Below are positions 26,681 through 36,207 of a DNA stretch of 39,181 nucleotides, one piece after another. Below the pieces are notes generated by a model. It was given only the letters and a program-made list of their open reading frames with translations, had not been told where the DNA came from and ran no database searches. The stretch comes from an uncultured Bacilli bacterium (GTDB taxonomy: Bacteria > Bacillota_I > Bacilli_A > RF39 > UBA660). The DNA lies in contig CALVPE010000042.1 of NCBI GenBank assembly GCA_944350485.1, forward strand, positions 1 to 39,181. Reading direction: 5' to 3'. Both the position numbers and the translations under genes were made by a program. Each line of letters opens with the position of its first letter. Position 1 is the stretch's first letter.

Positions 26681-26688
26681 AAAAAATT

Positions 26689-26697
26689 TGCTACAAT
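26689..26697 (+). promoter_or_regulatory. Extended -10 promoter of the arc operon
   Basis: TGCTACAAT (TG plus TACAAT at 26692-26697) sits 28 bases before arcA. The only -35 candidate (TAGATT, 26669-26674) is weak and lies in the preceding terminator arm. I see no ArgR or catabolite-repression box by eye. Confidence 0.5.
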
Positions 26698-26724
26698 AAT
26701 TTCATAGTAGAATAAGGAGGAAAA

Positions 26725-27966
26725 ATGAATAAATTAAATGTTACTAGTGAAATTAAACCTTTAAAAGAGGTTTTAGTTCATAGACCAGGAAAGGAACTTT
26801 TAAACTTAACACCTAATACTTTACAAGAATTATTGTTTGATGATATTCCGTTTTTAAAAGATGCTCAAGCAGAACATGATGAATTTGTTCAAATTTTAAG
26901 AGATAATGATATTGAGGTTTATTATCTTGAAGATTTAATGGCTGAAACTTTAGATGCTAATCCAAAATTAAAACCTCGTTTTATTAAAAAATTCATTAAG
27001 GAAGCTGGAATAAATACTCCAAAATATCGGGATTTAGTTTATGATTATTTAATGAGTATTAAAAATAATAAAGCTTTTGTTTTAAAAACAATGGAAGGTA
27101 TTCAAATTAGTGAACTTGATCGAAGTAAACGCGTTTTAGAAAAATCTTTAGTTGATCTTGTAACGGCTGAAAGTGATTTTATTGTTGATCCAATGCCAAA
27201 TTTATATTTTACAAGAGATCCATTTGCAACAATTGGTTCTGGTATTTCTTTAAATAAAATGTATTCAGTTACTAGATCAAGAGAAACCATTTATGCTGAA
27301 TATATTTTTAATCATCATCCTAAATATAAAGGTTATGTCAATAAATATTATGATCGTTATTTTGATTGTCATATTGAAGGTGGAGACATTTTAAATTTAA
27401 GCGAAAAAGTGTTAGCGGTTGGTATAAGTCAAAGAACCGAAGCTGGAGCAATTGATAAATTAGCTAAAGAAATATTTAAAAACAAAAATTGTAAAATTGA
27501 GACTATTTTGGCTTTTAATATTCCTGTTTCAAGAGCGTTTATGCATCTTGATACAGTTTTTACTCAAATTGATTATGACAAATTTACTTATCATCCAGGA
27601 ATTATGGAAACTTTACAAGTTTTTGAAATTAAAGAGGGAAATGATCCAAATAGTGATGAAGATTTAAAAGTAAAAGAAATTGAGGATTCTTTAGAAAATA
27701 TCTTAAAAAAATACTTAAAGAAAGAAATTACTTTAATTCCATGTGCTGGAGGAGATAAAGTGGCTAGTGAAAGAGAACAATGGAATGATGGAACTAACAC
27801 TTTATGTATTAGTCCAGGAGTTGTAGTTGTTTATAATCGGAACAATGTTACAAATGAAATATTAAGAAGCCATGGTATTAAAGTAATTGAAATGCAAAGT
27901 GCAGAATTATCACGTGGACGAGGTGGTCCAAGATGTATGAGCATGCCATTAGTAAGGGAGGATTAA
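26725..27966 (+). CDS. arcA: Arginine deiminase
   Basis: Hydrolyses arginine to citrulline and NH3, the first step of the arginine deiminase pathway. 413 residues, normal. Guanidino-modifying fold: [15 protein letters not shown] with D165, HIEGGDIL with E218 and D221, MHLDTVF with H274 and D276, and the C-terminal [16 protein letters not shown] with nucleophile C404. All catalytic residues are present. AAGGAGG precedes the ATG. It is the first of four genes, with a stop/start overlap (TAATG) into the carbamoyltransferase. Cytoplasmic. Supplies energy and ammonia from arginine, which suits an organism with limited fermentation routes. Confidence 0.97.
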   Translation: MNKLNVTSEIKPLKEVLVHRPGKELLNLTPNTLQELLFDDIPFLKDAQAEHDEFVQILRDNDIEVYYLEDLMAETLDANPKLKPRFIKKFIKEAGINTPKYRDLVYDYLMSIKNNKAFVLKTMEGIQISELDRSKRVLEKSLVDLVTAESDFIVDPMPNLYFTRDPFATIGSGISLNKMYSVTRSRETIYAEYIFNHHPKYKGYVNKYYDRYFDCHIEGGDILNLSEKVLAVGISQRTEAGAIDKLAKEIFKNKNCKIETILAFNIPVSRAFMHLDTVFTQIDYDKFTYHPGIMETLQVFEIKEGNDPNSDEDLKVKEIEDSLENILKKYLKKEITLIPCAGGDKVASEREQWNDGTNTLCISPGVVVVYNRNNVTNEILRSHGIKVIEMQSAELSRGRGGPRCMSMPLVRED

Positions 27967-28964
27967 TGAACTTAAAAAATCGTGATTTTTTAAAACTTTT
28001 AGATTATACACCTGATGAAATTAGATATTTATTAGATTTGGCTCATGATTTCAAGAAAAAAAAACAAAATGGTGTACGTCATGAGTATTTAAAAGGTAAA
28101 AATATTGCTTTATTATTTGAAAAAACTTCAACTAGAACAAGATGTGCTTTTGAAGTGGCTGCTTATGATTTAGGAATGAATGTTACTTATTTAGATCCTG
28201 TTAGTAGTCAAATGGGAAAAAAAGAAAGTATAGAAGATACTGCTCGTGTTTTATGTCGAATGTATGATGGAATTGAATATCGTGGCTTTTCCCAAGAAAT
28301 AGTTGAAGAATTAGCAAATAACTCTTCTGTTCCAGTTTGGAATGGTTTAACAACAGAGTTTCATCCAACACAAATGTTAGCTGATTTAATGACGATTGAA
28401 GAACATTTTAAAAAATTAAAAGGTTTAAACCTTGTTTTTATGGGAGATGGACATAACAATGTTGCTAATTCCTTAATGGTTGCTTGCTCTAAAATGGGAC
28501 TAAATTTCACTTGTTGTAGTCCTAAAGATCTTTGGCCTGACAAAGAATTAGTTACTAAATGCCGGGAAATTTCTTTAGAAAATGGTTGTTCTATAACTTT
28601 AACAGATAATGTTAAATTAGGTACGATGAATCAAGATATTGTTTATACTGATGTTTGGGTATCTATGGGTGAACCAGCTAATGTTTGGGAAAGTAGAATT
28701 AAATTATTAAAAAAATATCAAGTTAATAAAAAGGTTATTGATAATATGAAACCTAATAGTATTTTCTTACATTGTCTTCCATCTTTTCATGATTTAAAAA
28801 CTAGTATTGGTAAAGAAATTAACGAAAAATTTAAAATTCCAGAAATGGAAGTAACTGATGAAGTTTTTGAATCTAGTTTATCAAAAGTATTTGATGAGGC
28901 TGAAAATAGAATGCATACTATCAAAGCGGTTATCTATGCCACATTAAAGGATCAAAATGAGTAG
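27966..28964 (+). CDS. arcB: Ornithine carbamoyltransferase, catabolic
   Basis: 332 residues. The start at 27966 is fixed by GGAGG (27956-27960) and the usual N-terminus [19 protein letters not shown]; an in-frame ATG at 27933 lies inside arcA and is unlikely. The carbamoyl-phosphate site is [13 protein letters not shown] (S55-T-R-T-R59), with [12 protein letters not shown] (H133) and the ornithine-site HCLPSFHD (H269, C270). The family works in both directions; placement between arcA and arcC shows it here runs as phosphorolysis of citrulline to ornithine and carbamoyl phosphate. The 8-base overlap with arcC implies coupling. Confidence 0.95.
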   Translation: MNLKNRDFLKLLDYTPDEIRYLLDLAHDFKKKKQNGVRHEYLKGKNIALLFEKTSTRTRCAFEVAAYDLGMNVTYLDPVSSQMGKKESIEDTARVLCRMYDGIEYRGFSQEIVEELANNSSVPVWNGLTTEFHPTQMLADLMTIEEHFKKLKGLNLVFMGDGHNNVANSLMVACSKMGLNFTCCSPKDLWPDKELVTKCREISLENGCSITLTDNVKLGTMNQDIVYTDVWVSMGEPANVWESRIKLLKKYQVNKKVIDNMKPNSIFLHCLPSFHDLKTSIGKEINEKFKIPEMEVTDEVFESSLSKVFDEAENRMHTIKAVIYATLKDQNE

Positions 28965-29901
28965 AATAGTTGTTGCTCTTGGCGGAAATGCTTTAGGAAA
29001 TAACCCCGAAGAGCAAAGAAAAATATTAAAAAAAACAGTTATAAGTTTAGTTAATTTAATAAAAGATGGAAACGAAGTTATTTTAACGCATGGAAATGGA
29101 CCCCAAGTTGGGCAAATTTCTCTTGCCATGGAGTATTCCCATTCAAAAATAAATACCTCAAATATGCCATTTGCTGAATGTGGAAGTATGAGTCAAGGTT
29201 ATATTGGTTACCAACTACAACAAACTTTAGAAAGAGAATTAAAACGACAGGGAATAAAAAAAGATTGTGTAACTGTTATAACACAAGTTCTAGTTGATGC
29301 TAACGACAAAGCTTTCAAAAATCCTACCAAACCAATTGGTCTTTTCTATGAAAAAGAAAAAGCAATGCAAATTGCCAAAGAAAAAAAGCAAGTTTTTGTT
29401 AGCGATGCAGAACGTGGTTATCGGAGAGTTGTACCGTCTCCTAAACCAATTGATATAATTGAGAAAAAGGCTATTAAATTATTAATTGAAAACGGAGTTA
29501 TTGCTATCGCTTGTGGTGGTGGTGGGATACCAGTTATTAAAAAAAGACAAGAATTATTAGGAATTGATGCTGTTATTGATAAAGATAAAACAGCAGCTTT
29601 ACTTGCTAAAGAGTTAAAGGCAGATATTTTATTAATATTAACTGCGGTATCTAAAGTTTATTTAAACTTTAATAAAAAAAATCAACAAGAAATAGATCAA
29701 ATGACAACTTTAGAAGCTAAAAAATATATAAAAAACAATGAGTTTGCTAAGGGAAGCATGTTACCTAAAATTGAAGCTTGTCTTGATTTTTTAACAGATA
29801 ATAAGAAAATAGCTATAATTACCTCAATTGAAAATTTAAAAGATTTTCAAAAGAAAAATATTGGTACAAAAATAATTAAAGGAGAAAAAGAAAATGAGTG
29901 A
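28957..29901 (+). CDS. arcC: Carbamate kinase
   Basis: Transfers phosphate from carbamoyl phosphate to ADP, giving the pathway's ATP plus CO2 and NH3. 314 residues, normal. Amino-acid-kinase fold: [11 protein letters not shown] (4-14), [13 protein letters not shown], the [18 protein letters not shown] substrate segment, [25 protein letters not shown] and [18 protein letters not shown]. The ATG overlaps the end of arcB and its own end overlaps the next gene by 8 bases. It stops with TGA. Cytoplasmic; likely a dimer as in the family. Confidence 0.95.
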   Translation: MSRIVVALGGNALGNNPEEQRKILKKTVISLVNLIKDGNEVILTHGNGPQVGQISLAMEYSHSKINTSNMPFAECGSMSQGYIGYQLQQTLERELKRQGIKKDCVTVITQVLVDANDKAFKNPTKPIGLFYEKEKAMQIAKEKKQVFVSDAERGYRRVVPSPKPIDIIEKKAIKLLIENGVIAIACGGGGIPVIKKRQELLGIDAVIDKDKTAALLAKELKADILLILTAVSKVYLNFNKKNQQEIDQMTTLEAKKYIKNNEFAKGSMLPKIEACLDFLTDNKKIAIITSIENLKDFQKKNIGTKIIKGEKENE

Positions 29902-31357
29902 TGCAAAAAAAACAAAAAAGAAAAAGTCTGGGATGGCTTTATCAGCTTTTTCAATAATTTTAATTCTTATTGTTTTGCTAGGTATTCTTTCACATGTATT
30001 ATCTAATGCTGAATTTGTAGGAGAAGAAATTGTTAATGGTAGTGGGACAGTTGGTGCTAAACTATCAGATATTTTGATGGCTCCCATTCTAGGATTTGAA
30101 TCTGCAATTGATGTTAGTATATTTGTTCTTATCTTAGGTGGCTTTTTAGCCATTGTAACAAAAACAGGGGCACTTGAAACAGGTATTCAAGTTTTAGTTC
30201 GAAAACTTAAAGGTAAAGAATTAATTTTAATTCCAATTTTAATGTTTATATTCTCAATTGGAGGAACAACTTATGGAATGCTTGAAGAAACGGTTGGTTT
30301 TTACGTATTATTAGCTGCAACAATGATGGCAGCTGGGATGGATCCTTTAGTAGGAGCAGCCACAATTTTATTAGGAGCAGGATCAGGTGTTCTTGGATCA
30401 ACAATTAACCCTTTTGCAACAGGAGCAGCTATAAGTGCTCTTCCTGCAGGTATTCAAGTTAATCAAGGCTTAGTTATTTTAATTGGAACGCTTCTTTGGA
30501 TAATAACTTTAGCGATTTCCATTATCTTTGTTATGACTTATGCCGCTAAAGTAAAAAGAGATAAAGGTTCAACTTTCTTATCACTAAGAGAGCAAAAAAA
30601 TGCAGAAAGAAAATTTGGCAATTATGCTGAAAAATTTGAAGGGAAAGAAGTTAATTTAAGCAATATGCAAAAAATTACTTTAATCTTGTTTGCTTTAACT
30701 TTTGTTGTTATGATTGTTGGTTTCATCCCTTGGGGAGAATTTAACATTTCTTTCTTTGATAAGTTTACGGGTTGGCTAACAGGTTCTACTTTTGGTAATT
30801 GGTGGTTTTATGAAGCAGCTTTATGGTTTTTGGTTATGGCTATTATTATTGGTATTGTTAATAAAATGGGTGAAAAAGGTATAGTTGATACTTTTGTTGA
30901 TGGTGCTGATGATATGGTTGGGGTTATCTTAATCATAGCTATTGCTAGGGGTGCAAGTGTTTTAATGAGTCAAACCTATTTAGATAACTATATCATTTAT
31001 AATGCTGCTAATTTGTTGAAAAATGTTCCTGAACTATTATTTACTCCACTTAATTATATTTTACATATTGTTTTATCAATTTTAGTACCGTCTTCATCAG
31101 GTCTTGCAACTTTATCTTCCCCAATTATTGGACCACTTGCTAATCAATTAGGTTATAGTGTTGAAACAAGTGTTATGACAACAGTTGCAGCTAATGGATT
31201 AGTTAATTTAATTACTCCAACTTGTGGTGCTATTATGGGTGGTTTAGCTCTTGCTAAAATTGAATATTCAACTTGGTTTAAATGGGCTTTTAAAATAATA
31301 ATTACAATTGCTTTAGCAAATATTATTATTTTATCATTAGCAACTTTAATGTTTTAA
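29894..31357 (+). CDS. YfcC/ArcD-like carrier, probable arginine/ornithine exchanger
   Basis: 487 residues with about 11-12 membrane helices in the YfcC (C4-dicarboxylate anaerobic carrier) superfamily. The short basic N-terminus (KKTKKKKSG) leads into the first helix (about 17-36). The inverted-repeat scaffold carries SIGGTTYGMLEETVGFY (about 116-132), GAGSGVLGSTINPFATGAA and, in the second half, VPSSSGLATLSSPIIGP and NLITPTCGAIMGG, the hairpin motifs of this family. As the last gene of the arc operon, coupled to arcC by an 8-base overlap, it most likely exchanges external arginine for ornithine or takes up arginine. The family also includes members with other substrates. Confidence 0.88.
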   Translation: MSDAKKTKKKKSGMALSAFSIILILIVLLGILSHVLSNAEFVGEEIVNGSGTVGAKLSDILMAPILGFESAIDVSIFVLILGGFLAIVTKTGALETGIQVLVRKLKGKELILIPILMFIFSIGGTTYGMLEETVGFYVLLAATMMAAGMDPLVGAATILLGAGSGVLGSTINPFATGAAISALPAGIQVNQGLVILIGTLLWIITLAISIIFVMTYAAKVKRDKGSTFLSLREQKNAERKFGNYAEKFEGKEVNLSNMQKITLILFALTFVVMIVGFIPWGEFNISFFDKFTGWLTGSTFGNWWFYEAALWFLVMAIIIGIVNKMGEKGIVDTFVDGADDMVGVILIIAIARGASVLMSQTYLDNYIIYNAANLLKNVPELLFTPLNYILHIVLSILVPSSSGLATLSSPIIGPLANQLGYSVETSVMTTVAANGLVNLITPTCGAIMGGLALAKIEYSTWFKWAFKIIITIALANIIILSLATLMF

Positions 31358-31383
31358 TTAATTTTTATGTATTTTATAAAGAT

Positions 31384-31422
31384 ACTGTTAAAAAATGAAT
31401 ATTTTTATAACAGTTCTTTTTT
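31384..31422 (+). terminator. Terminator of the arc operon
   Basis: ACTGTTA-AAAAAT (31384 onward) pairs with ATTTTT-AT-AACAGT (to 31414) with a small bulge, followed by a T-rich tail (TTCTTTTTTG). It stands 27 bases after the carrier stop. Confidence 0.75.
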
Positions 31423-31448
31423 GTTACTAAAATTAAAAGTTTTGACTT

Positions 31449-31466
31449 AATTATTTTAAAATAATT
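31449..31466. repeat. 18-bp perfect palindrome upstream of the HAD gene
   Basis: AATTATTTTAAAATAATT is exactly self-complementary. It lies just downstream of TTGACT (31442-31447) and before TATATAAT (about 31469-31476), about 100 bases before the HAD gene. It could be an operator or chance in AT-only sequence. The rest of this 205-base gap shows only AT-rich sequence and the GGAG ribosome site. Confidence 0.5.
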
Positions 31467-31562
31467 TTTATATAATTAATTAACTTTATATATTTTTTTA
31501 TTATATTATTAAACTTCTAATTTAATTTTATATTTCATATATTTTATCAATTAAGGAGAAAT

Positions 31563-32237
31563 ATGAAATTATTAGCAATTGATTATGATAAAACACTCAA
31601 ATGTAGTAAATTTGATTTAAAAAGAAATATTAAAAGTTTAAAAAAATATATGGTTGATAATCTATTTTTATTAAATACAGGAAGATCATATCCAAGTATA
31701 AAAAAAGAAATAGATAAATATAAAATACCATATCATTATTTAAGTTGTAATGATGGAAATATTTTGTTTGATAATAATAATCAAGTTTTGTATGCAAGTA
31801 ATTTAGATAAAAACATTTTATTTGAATTAGAAAAAATTAAAATTGAAGATAAATTAACAATAAATCCTATCATTTTTTTAGATAATATATTAGAATATGA
31901 AATTATAATTTCAAAGTTAAATCAATTATTTTTGTTAGAACTTAAGAAAATTATGGTAAAATATAATTTGTGTTTGAAAATTTTTAAAGAACATGGTGTT
32001 TTTAAAATTTATATTTATGATTCTTTAATTTCTAAATCAAAACCAATTGAATATATAAGAGAAAAAGAATATCTTTTAAGTAATAATATTTATACAGTTG
32101 GGGATAACATTAATGATTTAGAAATGTTAAGGGATTATCATGGTTATAGCATGATTTGGTCTAAAAAAGAAATAAAAAAAGTTAGTGAAAAAAGTATCAT
32201 TAGTGTTAAGAGATTAATAGATAAACTTAGGAGGTAG
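31563..32237 (+). CDS. HAD-superfamily phosphatase, Cof/IIB type
   Basis: 224 residues. Motif I is AIDYDKTL (D7 nucleophile, D9), with Lys where most Cof members have Gly. Motif II is the LLNTGRS region (about 36-42), and motif IV GDNINDLEML is standard. A cap domain (about 80-170) replaces the longer Cof cap, making the protein shorter than usual (260-280). Such enzymes dephosphorylate sugar phosphates, FMN or PLP-type substrates in the cytoplasm; the substrate cannot be read from sequence. AAGGAG precedes the ATG. obg starts 2 bases after its stop, so the two are co-transcribed. Confidence 0.85.
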   Translation: MKLLAIDYDKTLKCSKFDLKRNIKSLKKYMVDNLFLLNTGRSYPSIKKEIDKYKIPYHYLSCNDGNILFDNNNQVLYASNLDKNILFELEKIKIEDKLTINPIIFLDNILEYEIIISKLNQLFLLELKKIMVKYNLCLKIFKEHGVFKIYIYDSLISKSKPIEYIREKEYLLSNNIYTVGDNINDLEMLRDYHGYSMIWSKKEIKKVSEKSIISVKRLIDKLRR

Positions 32238-32239
32238 TT

Positions 32240-33511
32240 ATGTTTATTGATGAAACAAATATTAAAGTAATAGCAGGATCAGGCGGAGATGGTTGCACGG
32301 CTTTTAGAAGAGAAAAATATATCGAAATGGGAGGTCCTTATGGAGGTAACGGAGGACGTGGTTCAGATATTATTTTTAAAGTTGATACTGGTCTTCATAC
32401 TTTAATTGATTTAAGATATATGAAAACAATTAAAGGTAAAAAAGGTGAAAATGGAACTGGTAAAAATATGGATGGTAAAAATGCAGATAGTATTGTTATT
32501 AAAGTACCACAAGGAACAGTTGTAACCGATTATGATACTAATTTAATTATAGCAGATTTAAAAAATTCAAATGATGAAGTTGTTGTTGCTAAAGGTGGTA
32601 GAGGAGGTCGCGGTAATACAGCATTTAAGACATTAAGTAATCCAGCTCCAAATTTTTCAGAAAATGGAGAACCAGGTGAAGAAAAGATATTAAAAGTTGA
32701 ACTTAAACTATTAGCTGATGTTGGTTTAGTTGGACTTCCAAGTGTCGGCAAAAGTACTTTCTTATCAAAAGTTACAAAAGCAAAACCAAAGATTGCCGAT
32801 TATCATTTTACAACTTTAACACCAAATCTTGGAGTTGTGAAAACAAAAGATAATCGTAGTTTTGTAATAGCTGATTTGCCTGGTTTGATTGAAGGGGCAA
32901 GTCAGGGAGTAGGATTAGGTGATAAATTTTTAAGGCATATTGAAAGAACTAAAGTTATAGCTCATATAATTGATATGGGAAGTCAAGAAGGACGAGATCC
33001 TTATCAAGATTTTTTAACTATTAATAAAGAGTTAGAAAAATTTAGTCCTAAACTTTTACAAAAACCCATGATCATTTTAGCAAATAAAATGGATTTACCA
33101 AATGCTAAAGATAATTTAAAAAAATTTCAAGAAAAAGTTAAACTAGAAATATACCCAATTAGTACAATTACCGCTGAAAATTTAGAACCGGTTTTAATAA
33201 AACTTGCTGATTTAGTTTATGAAGCACCAAATACACCTTTATATGAAGAAACTGAATTTTTATCACATGTTTTATATAAATTTGAAACAGAAAAACCATT
33301 TACAATTGAAAAAATTGGCCAAGATTATATAATATCTGGTAAGCAAGTTGAAAAAATGTTTCGGATGACAAACTTTCAATCCGATGAAGGAATTGAAAGA
33401 TTTATTCGCAAGTTAAGAAAAATAGGAATTGATGATGAATTAGAAAAAATGGGAATTGAAGAAGGGGATATTGTTAAAATTCTTGATTATGAATTTGAAT
33501 ATCGTAAATAA
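32240..33511 (+). CDS. obg: Obg/CgtA ribosome-associated GTPase
   Basis: 423 residues, essential GTPase in 50S ribosome assembly and stress control. The N-terminal glycine-rich Obg fold (1-157) begins MFIDETNIKVIAGSGGDGC and has the GGPYGGNGGRGSDI and GGRGGRGNTAF loops. The G domain has GLPSVGKSTF (G1, from G165), DYHFTTLTPNLG (G2), ADLPGLIEGA (G3) and LANKMDLP (G4). The C-terminal OCT domain (about 340-423) is present, as in Bacillus. AGGAGG lies 6 bases before the ATG. It follows the HAD gene and ends at a terminator, away from the rplU-rpmA genes it often accompanies. Confidence 0.96.
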   Translation: MFIDETNIKVIAGSGGDGCTAFRREKYIEMGGPYGGNGGRGSDIIFKVDTGLHTLIDLRYMKTIKGKKGENGTGKNMDGKNADSIVIKVPQGTVVTDYDTNLIIADLKNSNDEVVVAKGGRGGRGNTAFKTLSNPAPNFSENGEPGEEKILKVELKLLADVGLVGLPSVGKSTFLSKVTKAKPKIADYHFTTLTPNLGVVKTKDNRSFVIADLPGLIEGASQGVGLGDKFLRHIERTKVIAHIIDMGSQEGRDPYQDFLTINKELEKFSPKLLQKPMIILANKMDLPNAKDNLKKFQEKVKLEIYPISTITAENLEPVLIKLADLVYEAPNTPLYEETEFLSHVLYKFETEKPFTIEKIGQDYIISGKQVEKMFRMTNFQSDEGIERFIRKLRKIGIDDELEKMGIEEGDIVKILDYEFEYRK

Positions 33512-33514
33512 AAG

Positions 33515-33551
33515 AAATGCTATAAATCAAAATAAATTTATAGCATTTTTT
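33515..33551 (+). terminator. Rho-independent terminator after obg
   Basis: A 13-bp perfect stem AAATGCTATAAAT (33515-33527)/ATTTATAGCATTT (33536-33548) with an 8-base loop and T tail to 33551. Confidence 0.9.
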
Positions 33552-33571
33552 GAAAATGTTTTGAAATTTTC

Positions 33572-33600
33572 TTGCATATATTTAATAAGTAATTTATAAT
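33572..33600 (+). promoter_or_regulatory. Promoter of the ABC exporter gene
   Basis: TTGCAT (33572-33577), 17-base spacer and perfect TATAAT (33595-33600). Transcription from here would start at about 33607, so an in-frame ATG at 33606 cannot be the start codon of this mRNA. Confidence 0.7.
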
Positions 33601-33632
33601 TAAAAATGTTAAAAGAGAAAAGAAAGGAAAAT

Positions 33633-36074
33633 ATGTTAAAATTAGTAAATATTAAAAAAGTTTATAATCCGAGTAGTCTAGAAAAAGTTGAAGCCTTAAA
33701 AGGTATTTCAATAGATTTTCGAAAATCAGAGTTTGTATCTATTTTAGGTCCAAGTGGTTGTGGAAAAACAACACTTTTAAATATAATTGGAGGTTTAGAT
33801 AATTGTACAGATGGAGATTTATTAATTGATAATAAGTCAACTAAAGATTTTAAAGATCAAGATTTTGACATTTATCGTAATCATCAAGTAGGCTTTGTTT
33901 TTCAAAGTTACAATCTAATTACTCATCAAAGTGTTTTAGCTAATGTGGAACTTGCTTTAACTTTATCAGGAGTTAGTAAAAAAGAAAGACGAAAAAAAGC
34001 CCTTAAAGCTTTAGAAAGTGTTGGTTTAAAAGATCAAGTTAATAAAAAACCTAATCAATTATCAGGTGGTCAAATGCAAAGAGTAGCAATTGCTAGAGCT
34101 TTAGTAAATGATCCTGAAATTATTTTAGCTGATGAACCAACGGGAGCATTGGATTCTAAAACTAGTATTCAAATTATGGATTTATTAAAAAAAATTTCTA
34201 AAGATAAATTAATCATCATGGTAACTCATAATGAAGAATTAGCTAATACTTATTCAAACCGAATTATTAAATTATTAGATGGTAGTGTTTTAAGTGATAC
34301 AAATCCTTATCAAAATAAAATTGAAAAAAAAGAAGTTTTAAAAAGCAAAAAAATTTCGATGAATTTTTTAACTGCTTTATCGTTAAGTTTTAATAATTTA
34401 TTAACCAAAAAAGGAAGAACTATTTTAACAAGTTTTGCCGGTTCCATAGGTATTATAGGAATAGCTTTAATTTTATCACTTTCAAGTGGCATTAATAATT
34501 ATATTAAAAGAGTTGAAGAAGATGCCTTATCAAGTTATCCTTTAATTATCGAAGAAACTTCTTTTGATGCTTCAGAGTTAATTAGTTCTTTAATGGGGCA
34601 AACAGAAAAAAAACAGCATGATAATGATAAAATATATACAAATGATATTATGGTTAATATGCTAACAACATTATCTAAAGGAATACAAAGTAATAATTTA
34701 ACAAAATTTAAAAGCTATTTGGAATCAAATTCTCATATTAAAGATTATACTTTGGATATTGCTTATCGTTATAATTTAAATTTAAATATTTATAAAAATA
34801 CAACTGATCAAATTATCCAAGTAAATCCAAGTACTTTACTACAAGAATTTATGCCACCTCAAAACAATCAAACAATGCAAATGGGTATGTCGGGGAATAA
34901 TGTTTTTAGTGAAATGTTATCAAATCAAGAACTATTAGAAAAACAATATGAATTATTAGCTGGTTCTTGGGCAAAAGAATCAAATGAATTAATGTTAATT
35001 GTAAATAAAGATAATGAAATAAGTGATTATGTTCTTTATACTTTAGGAATAAAAGATCAAAATGAAGTTAAAAACATGATGGATAAAGTTTTAAAAGGAG
35101 AAAAAATACCTGAAAGTGCTGGAACTAGTTATGCATATGAAGATTTATTAAATCTTGAATATAAATTAGTTTTACCAACTAGTTATTATCAAAAAGTAAA
35201 TGGTTTATGGCAACTAATAAATACCGAAAATGAAATAAAAAATTTAATTAAAAACGGAAAAACTTTAAAAATTGTTGGAATAATTAAAGCTAATGAGGAA
35301 GCAACAAGTACTTCCATAAATGGTAGTATTGGCTATAAATCATCTTTAATAACTGATTTAATTGCTGAAATAAATAATACAGATATTGTTAAAGAACAAA
35401 TAAATAATAAAAATATTAATGTCTTTACAGGTAAAGAATTTGATTCTATGTCATCGTATGAAGATAATTTAAAAAAACTAAATGTTTTTGATTACGACAC
35501 TCCATCTAATATATCTTTATATGCGAAAGATTTTGACAGTAAGGAAAAAATAATTGATTTAATTGATGATTATAATGAGAAAGAAAGAGCGTCAGGCCAA
35601 GAAGAAAATGTTATTAAATATACTGATGTTGTTGGAACTATGATTAATTCTGTTTCTTCAATTGTAAATATTATTAGTAGTGTTTTAATCGCTTTTGTAA
35701 CAATTTCTTTAATCGTTTCAAGTATCATGATTGGAATCATAACTTATATTTCTGTTATCGAAAGAACTAAAGAAATAGGTATTTTAAGAGCTATTGGAGC
35801 TAGGAAAAAAGATATTTCCAGAGTTTTCAATGCTGAGACAATTATTGTTGGTTTTACATCAGGAATATTTGGAATTTTAATAACCATGCTTTTAAATATT
35901 CCAATTAATATCATTATTAAAAATTTAACAAATATTAGTAATATAGCTAGTTTACCAATAGTAGGTTCAATTATTTTAATCATTATAAGTATGTTCCTAA
36001 CTTTAATTGCTGGTTTAATCCCATCCAAAGTAGCTAGTAAAAAAGATCCAGTTGAAGCTTTAAGAGTTGAATAA
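33633..36074 (+). CDS. MacB/FtsX-like ABC transporter, fused ATPase and permease
   Basis: 813 residues. The start at 33633 has AAAGGA upstream and lies downstream of the promoter's likely start site. The ATPase (1-220) has Walker A GPSGCGKTT (39-47), VFQSYNLITHQSV, signature LSGGQMQRVAIARAL and Walker B IILADEPTGALDS. A permease follows with one helix near 265-285, a large extracytoplasmic domain (about 290-665) rich in Asn, Ser and Thr with a QPPQ-like disordered patch (MPPQNNQTMQMGMSGN), then three helices (about 672-700, 735-757, 772-795). RTKEIGILRAIGARKKDI is the classic FtsX/MacB loop. Such fusions export peptides or act in peptide-antibiotic resistance or lipoprotein handling. No sensor kinase or peptide gene is adjacent. 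It forms a single-gene unit. Confidence 0.9.
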   Translation: MLKLVNIKKVYNPSSLEKVEALKGISIDFRKSEFVSILGPSGCGKTTLLNIIGGLDNCTDGDLLIDNKSTKDFKDQDFDIYRNHQVGFVFQSYNLITHQSVLANVELALTLSGVSKKERRKKALKALESVGLKDQVNKKPNQLSGGQMQRVAIARALVNDPEIILADEPTGALDSKTSIQIMDLLKKISKDKLIIMVTHNEELANTYSNRIIKLLDGSVLSDTNPYQNKIEKKEVLKSKKISMNFLTALSLSFNNLLTKKGRTILTSFAGSIGIIGIALILSLSSGINNYIKRVEEDALSSYPLIIEETSFDASELISSLMGQTEKKQHDNDKIYTNDIMVNMLTTLSKGIQSNNLTKFKSYLESNSHIKDYTLDIAYRYNLNLNIYKNTTDQIIQVNPSTLLQEFMPPQNNQTMQMGMSGNNVFSEMLSNQELLEKQYELLAGSWAKESNELMLIVNKDNEISDYVLYTLGIKDQNEVKNMMDKVLKGEKIPESAGTSYAYEDLLNLEYKLVLPTSYYQKVNGLWQLINTENEIKNLIKNGKTLKIVGIIKANEEATSTSINGSIGYKSSLITDLIAEINNTDIVKEQINNKNINVFTGKEFDSMSSYEDNLKKLNVFDYDTPSNISLYAKDFDSKEKIIDLIDDYNEKERASGQEENVIKYTDVVGTMINSVSSIVNIISSVLIAFVTISLIVSSIMIGIITYISVIERTKEIGILRAIGARKKDISRVFNAETIIVGFTSGIFGILITMLLNIPINIIIKNLTNISNIASLPIVGSIILIIISMFLTLIAGLIPSKVASKKDPVEALRVE

Positions 36075-36101
36075 ATACTTTAATTAATAATTATAAAAGA
36101 T

Positions 36102-36132
36102 AATAAAAGATTAATTTCTTTTATTTTTTTTT
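36102..36132 (+). terminator. Terminator after the ABC exporter
   Basis: A 9-bp stem AATAAAAGA (36102-36110)/TCTTTTATT (36117-36125) with a 6-base loop, then T's to 36132. Confidence 0.85.
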
Positions 36133-36150
36133 AAATAATCGCTATTTTTA

Positions 36151-36159
36151 TGTTATACT
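36151..36159 (+). promoter_or_regulatory. Extended -10 promoter of the SpoU methylase unit
   Basis: TGTTATACT (TG plus TATACT at 36154-36159) with a weak -35 (TTAAAT, 36131-36136) 17 bases upstream. The ATG follows after about 48 bases. Confidence 0.5.
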
Positions 36160-36207
36160 TTAAGTAGTGAAAAAAATTAATATTTTTATGAATAAAGGGG
36201 TGTTTGA

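Noticed and set aside
34310-34492. Minus-strand ORFs within large genes (also at 5109-5303, 9461-9778, 24712-24921, 27102-27290, 27591-27800, 28361-28543, 28944-29129, 29836-30153, 32530-32751, 35744-36028)
   Set aside because: Each lies largely or wholly inside well-supported plus-strand genes and shows no ribosome site or recognisable family; they are antisense shadows.
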